This document shows, piece by piece, positions 6,604 through 8,571 of a stretch of DNA of 8,571 nt. Under the pieces are notes generated by a model that made no database searches, had not been told where the DNA came from, and was given only the letters and a program-made list of their open reading frames with translations. Every line of letters starts with the position of its first letter. Within the stretch, counting starts at the first letter, position 1. Both the position numbers and the translations under genes were made by a program. Source of the DNA: Treponema sp. (lineage in GTDB: Bacteria > Spirochaetota > Spirochaetia > Treponematales > Treponemataceae); assembly GCA_017622055.1 (NCBI GenBank), contig JAGARY010000490.1:1-8571 (forward strand), given 5' to 3'.

Positions 6604-6632
6604 AATATAAAAATCAGTTGATGAATAATCAA
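6604..6632 (-). promoter_or_regulatory. Promoter of the small membrane protein gene
   Basis: On the minus strand TTGATT (6627-6632) and TATATT (6604-6609) are separated by exactly 17 bases. Transcription would start about 25-30 bases before the ATG at 6569, leaving room for the GGAG site. Confidence 0.55.
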
Positions 6633-6675
6633 GGGGGATTTTTCGTATGTTTGTGGGTGGTTTTATTTGTTTTAT

Positions 6676-7578
6676 TCAAGATTCACGAGTTTTTAATTCT
6701 TGCACTTTTTCTAATGGAAGTCCTGTGCATTCAGCGATAGTTTCTAGTGGAATATTTTTTTGTATAAAGTTTTTTGCAGTTTCAATTTTTGTTTTCTCGG
6801 CACCTTGCTCTATTCCTTCAGCAACACCATCTTCAAAAGCTTCTCGTCGTTGAACTCTAATATCAGTTTCGTAATCGTATTCTCCAAAAAGCATATTATG
6901 GACCTCCGTTGATTTACGTTTAAGATATTCAGAAAGGACTCCATTTTTTATTGAACGGTTAATTGCAGTTGTAAAGGGATTTTCAATGTTTTCTTTCATA
7001 CAATCTCTAACTTCTTTTATAAAATCAGAATATTGTTTGAGTGGTTCACATTGATGCAAAATGGGATTATCCTTCTCTTTATTAATATTAATAATTTTTA
7101 CTTTAATTTCAAGAGTGAAATTATTATTCACATTATGTATTTTATCAGGAAGTATGAAAGCATCTGAAAGTTTTAATTCAGATTCAGAAGGATAATTTTC
7201 AACACCGTTGTAAAAAACATAGAATTCTGGAATGGGAAGTTTTACAAGTTTTTTTCCAAATCTGTCTTCTTCTGATGTAATTTTTTCATAGATTCTAGAA
7301 ATATATTCTAAAAATCTGAATGGCATATTTTGGTTTACAGTTGATTGATGTTCAATTAAAACAATAATTTTGCCATCAACTAGCATTGAAATGTCGTTGT
7401 AATAACTCATGTACAAAATATTTTCCAACATAACAGGTTTTACTTCTGTTGTTTTTGGGTCAAGATTTGTTTTGTGTAAAGCATTGTAAAGACTAATAAA
7501 ATTTTCTTTTGCATAAATGTCATTGGCAAACAAATCAACAAATACAGAATCTTTGTGGTTTCGATTAATTTTTTTCAT
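6676..7578 (-). CDS. Rpn family PD-(D/E)XK nuclease / putative transposase
   Basis: This 300-residue protein has its ATG at 7578, preceded by GGAG (7587-7590 on the template) eight bases away. The N-terminal domain has the order expected for Rpn/PDDEXK_2 proteins: KDSVFVDLFAND near residues 9-20, then an Asp at residue 62 (NDIS), the strand IIVLIEHQST with Glu76-x-Gln78 as the E-x-(K/Q) half of the active site, and MPFRFLEYISRIYE. The C-terminus has a helical tail with GVAEGIEQGAEK and a final short helical motif (IPLETIAECTGLPLEKVQEL) typical of the family. Such proteins are DNA endonucleases that in E. coli promote RecA-independent recombination, and treponemes often carry many copies. The gene looks intact and I see no terminal repeats marking it as a transposon. 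It stands alone, with its own promoter region. Confidence 0.9.
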   Translation of the reverse strand: MKKINRNHKDSVFVDLFANDIYAKENFISLYNALHKTNLDPKTTEVKPVMLENILYMSYYNDISMLVDGKIIVLIEHQSTVNQNMPFRFLEYISRIYEKITSEEDRFGKKLVKLPIPEFYVFYNGVENYPSESELKLSDAFILPDKIHNVNNNFTLEIKVKIININKEKDNPILHQCEPLKQYSDFIKEVRDCMKENIENPFTTAINRSIKNGVLSEYLKRKSTEVHNMLFGEYDYETDIRVQRREAFEDGVAEGIEQGAEKTKIETAKNFIQKNIPLETIAECTGLPLEKVQELKTRES

Positions 7579-7601
7579 AGAGCACTCTCCATTATTTTTA
7601 T

Positions 7602-7634
7602 TATTGTCTACTGTTACAATAGTCGCAAAAGTGA
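7602..7634 (-). promoter_or_regulatory. Candidate promoter and palindrome upstream of the rpn gene
   Basis: On the minus strand a TTGCGA-like -35 box (about 7622-7627) lies roughly 17 bases from an AATAAT-like -10 box (about 7600-7605). TATTGT (7602-7607) and ACAATA (7616-7621) form a perfect 6-bp inverted repeat with an 8-base spacer that covers the promoter, as an operator would. Confidence 0.35.
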
Positions 7635-7743
7635 AAAAAATAGGAATACTGATGAGAAAAAATTTGAAAAAAGGTGATTTTTTGTGGGAAAACCTTTAGT
7701 TTTGGTAGATTATAATTATAGAACTGCTTTAGAAAATACAGGT

Positions 7744-7785
7744 AGTCAAGGGACGCTATACTCAAGCCCTTGACTCGTCCGTTTT
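7744..7785. repeat. Perfect 9-bp inverted repeat with competing pairings
   Basis: AGTCAAGGG (7744-7752) pairs with CCCTTGACT (7767-7775) across a 14-base loop. Two other pairings compete with it: GGACG (7751-7755) with CGTCC (7776-7780), and TCAAG (7762-7766) with CTTGA (7769-7773). On the plus strand TTTTT follows at 7782-7786. A TATAAT lies at 7711-7716 on the plus strand but has no good -35 box. It could be a plus-strand terminator, a very short RNA, or a dispersed repeat. Confidence 0.5.
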
Positions 7786-7805
7786 TAAGTTTTGTATTAA
7801 ATCCT

Positions 7806-7839
7806 AAAAAAAACTCTGGAAGATTTTCTCCCAGAGTTT
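7806..7839 (-). terminator. Intrinsic terminator of the GH130 gene
   Basis: AAACTCTGG (7811-7819) and CCAGAGTTT (7831-7839) form a 9-bp stem, continued after one mismatch by AGA/TCT around a TTT loop. Eight A residues on the plus strand (7806-7813) give a U-tract on the minus-strand transcript. It lies 36 bases past the stop codon at 7875. Confidence 0.9.
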
Positions 7840-7874
7840 GAAGAATTTATTTTGAGTTTGGAGTAATCAAATTT

Positions 7875-8571
7875 CTACTTTATCAACTCCAAATTCTTTT
7901 TAATAAAATCAACACGTTGTTTTACGCAGTCTGGACTTCTGTGTGGATCTTTTGGTGTATTAAAAGCGTAATCTAACAAAATGTCAATTGTGGAAGTTGC
8001 AACGTGCATTCTTGTGTCGCTAGAGGCATAGTAAATATAAACATCACCATTTTCCCGAGCAATTGCACCATTAGAAAAAACAACATTAGAAACATCCCCA
8101 ACTCGTTCTTTTCCAAGAGGTACAAGGAAAAATCCACTTGGTTCTGCAATCACCTTTGTTGGATCTTTTAAATCTGTTACAAAAACATACAAAACATAAC
8201 GCAATCCAGCCGCAGTATTTCTAACACCGTGAGCAATATGAAGCCAACCTTTTTCAGTTTTAATAGGAGTTGCTCCAGCACCATTTTTTGCTTCTGTAAT
8301 TGTATGATAAATTCTTGGACTAATAATTTTTTCTTCATCAATCACCGCATTACAAATATCATCGCAAAGTCCAAAGCCAATTCCGCCGCCACTTCCAGTA
8401 TTAATAAAATCGTCCATTGGGCGAGTGTAAAATGCATATTTTCCTTCAACAAATTCTGGATGAAGACAAACGTTTCTTTGTTGTGGAGAATTTTTTGTTA
8501 CAAGATTTGGCAAACGTTCCCAAGAAACTAAATCTTTTGTTCTAACAATTCCAGCCGCAGCCACAGCAGCA
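7875..8571 (-). CDS. GH130 phosphorylase, C-terminal part (probable mannosyl-glucose phosphorylase)
   Basis: The frame is open to the right edge, so the N-terminus is outside the window. A GTG at 8564 reads as an internal Val inside AVAAAGIVRTKDLVSWERLP. The visible 231 residues match GH130 phosphorylases: SPQQRNVCLHPEFVEGKYAF, YTRPMDDFI.TGSGGGIGFGLCDD, YHTITEAKNG with GATPIKT, GWLHIAHGVRNTAAGLRYVLY, VGDVSNVVFSNG, and the C-terminal IYYASSDTRMHVATSTID. Family members reversibly phosphorolyse beta-mannosides. The sequence recalls subfamily GH130_1 (4-O-beta-D-mannosyl-D-glucose phosphorylase), which makes alpha-mannose 1-phosphate and glucose from mannosyl-glucose during beta-mannan breakdown in the cytoplasm. 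The subfamily assignment is from memory of motifs, and mannosyl-N-acetylglucosamine or mannooligosaccharide phosphorylase remains possible. The catalytic Asp is expected in the missing N-terminal part. A strong terminator follows. Confidence 0.9.
   Translation of the reverse strand, partial: AAVAAAGIVRTKDLVSWERLPNLVTKNSPQQRNVCLHPEFVEGKYAFYTRPMDDFINTGSGGGIGFGLCDDICNAVIDEEKIISPRIYHTITEAKNGAGATPIKTEKGWLHIAHGVRNTAAGLRYVLYVFVTDLKDPTKVIAEPSGFFLVPLGKERVGDVSNVVFSNGAIARENGDVYIYYASSDTRMHVATSTIDILLDYAFNTPKDPHRSPDCVKQRVDFIKKNLELIK

Noticed and set aside
6570..6632. Longer start for the small membrane protein
   Set aside because: The extra residues would be encoded by the promoter and ribosome binding site of the shorter form.
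1..8571. CRISPR array, tRNA or rRNA gene, or insertion-sequence ends
   Set aside because: No regularly spaced repeats with unique spacers, no tRNA cloverleaf or rRNA motif, and no terminal inverted repeats flanking the Rpn gene were seen by eye.

Overview
The window is AT-rich, with one clear GC-rich island. Its gene content fits a host-associated spirochete of the genus Treponema: a P13-like membrane protein, a large SPII lipoprotein, an Rpn/PD-(D/E)XK nuclease of the type that is multicopy in treponemes, a gut-type glutamate decarboxylase system and a GH130 mannoside phosphorylase. The genus is an inference from gene families and base composition, because no marker gene is present.

Layout. 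(1) Positions 2-2743, + strand: a cell-envelope pair made of a 5'-truncated P13-like protein and a 518-residue lipoprotein, 24 bp apart and probably one operon. (2) Positions 2744-3102: a gene-free junction between convergent operons. It holds a hairpin right after the lipoprotein stop, a 57% GC multi-stem element closed by a perfect 10-bp inverted repeat (2811-2957), a large 12-bp inverted repeat with A10 and T tracts that looks like a bidirectional terminator (2963-3049), and a 16-bp AT tandem repeat running into the gadC stop. (3) Positions 3103-6128, - strand: gadB then gadC, the glutamate-dependent acid-resistance pair. GadB consumes a cytoplasmic proton while converting glutamate to GABA, and GadC exchanges that GABA for outside glutamate. 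Upstream on the same strand, with its own promoter, is a 56-residue membrane protein (6399-6569). (4) Positions 6676-7578, - strand: an Rpn-family nuclease gene. (5) Positions 7579-7874: an intergenic stretch with a palindrome in the rpn promoter, a GC-richer inverted repeat of unknown role, and a textbook terminator for the next gene. (6) Positions 7875 to the right edge, - strand: the C-terminal part of a GH130 phosphorylase, probably a mannosyl-glucose phosphorylase.

The most unusual points are these. GadB keeps the penultimate His of the pH-closing tail but has a four-Cys cluster inserted just before it. The partner GadC lacks the C-terminal plug that gates the E. coli transporter and carries a Ser/Thr/Asn/Lys-rich N-terminal extension instead. 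The GC-rich element at 2811-2957 looks like a structured RNA or dispersed repeat that I cannot assign to a known family.
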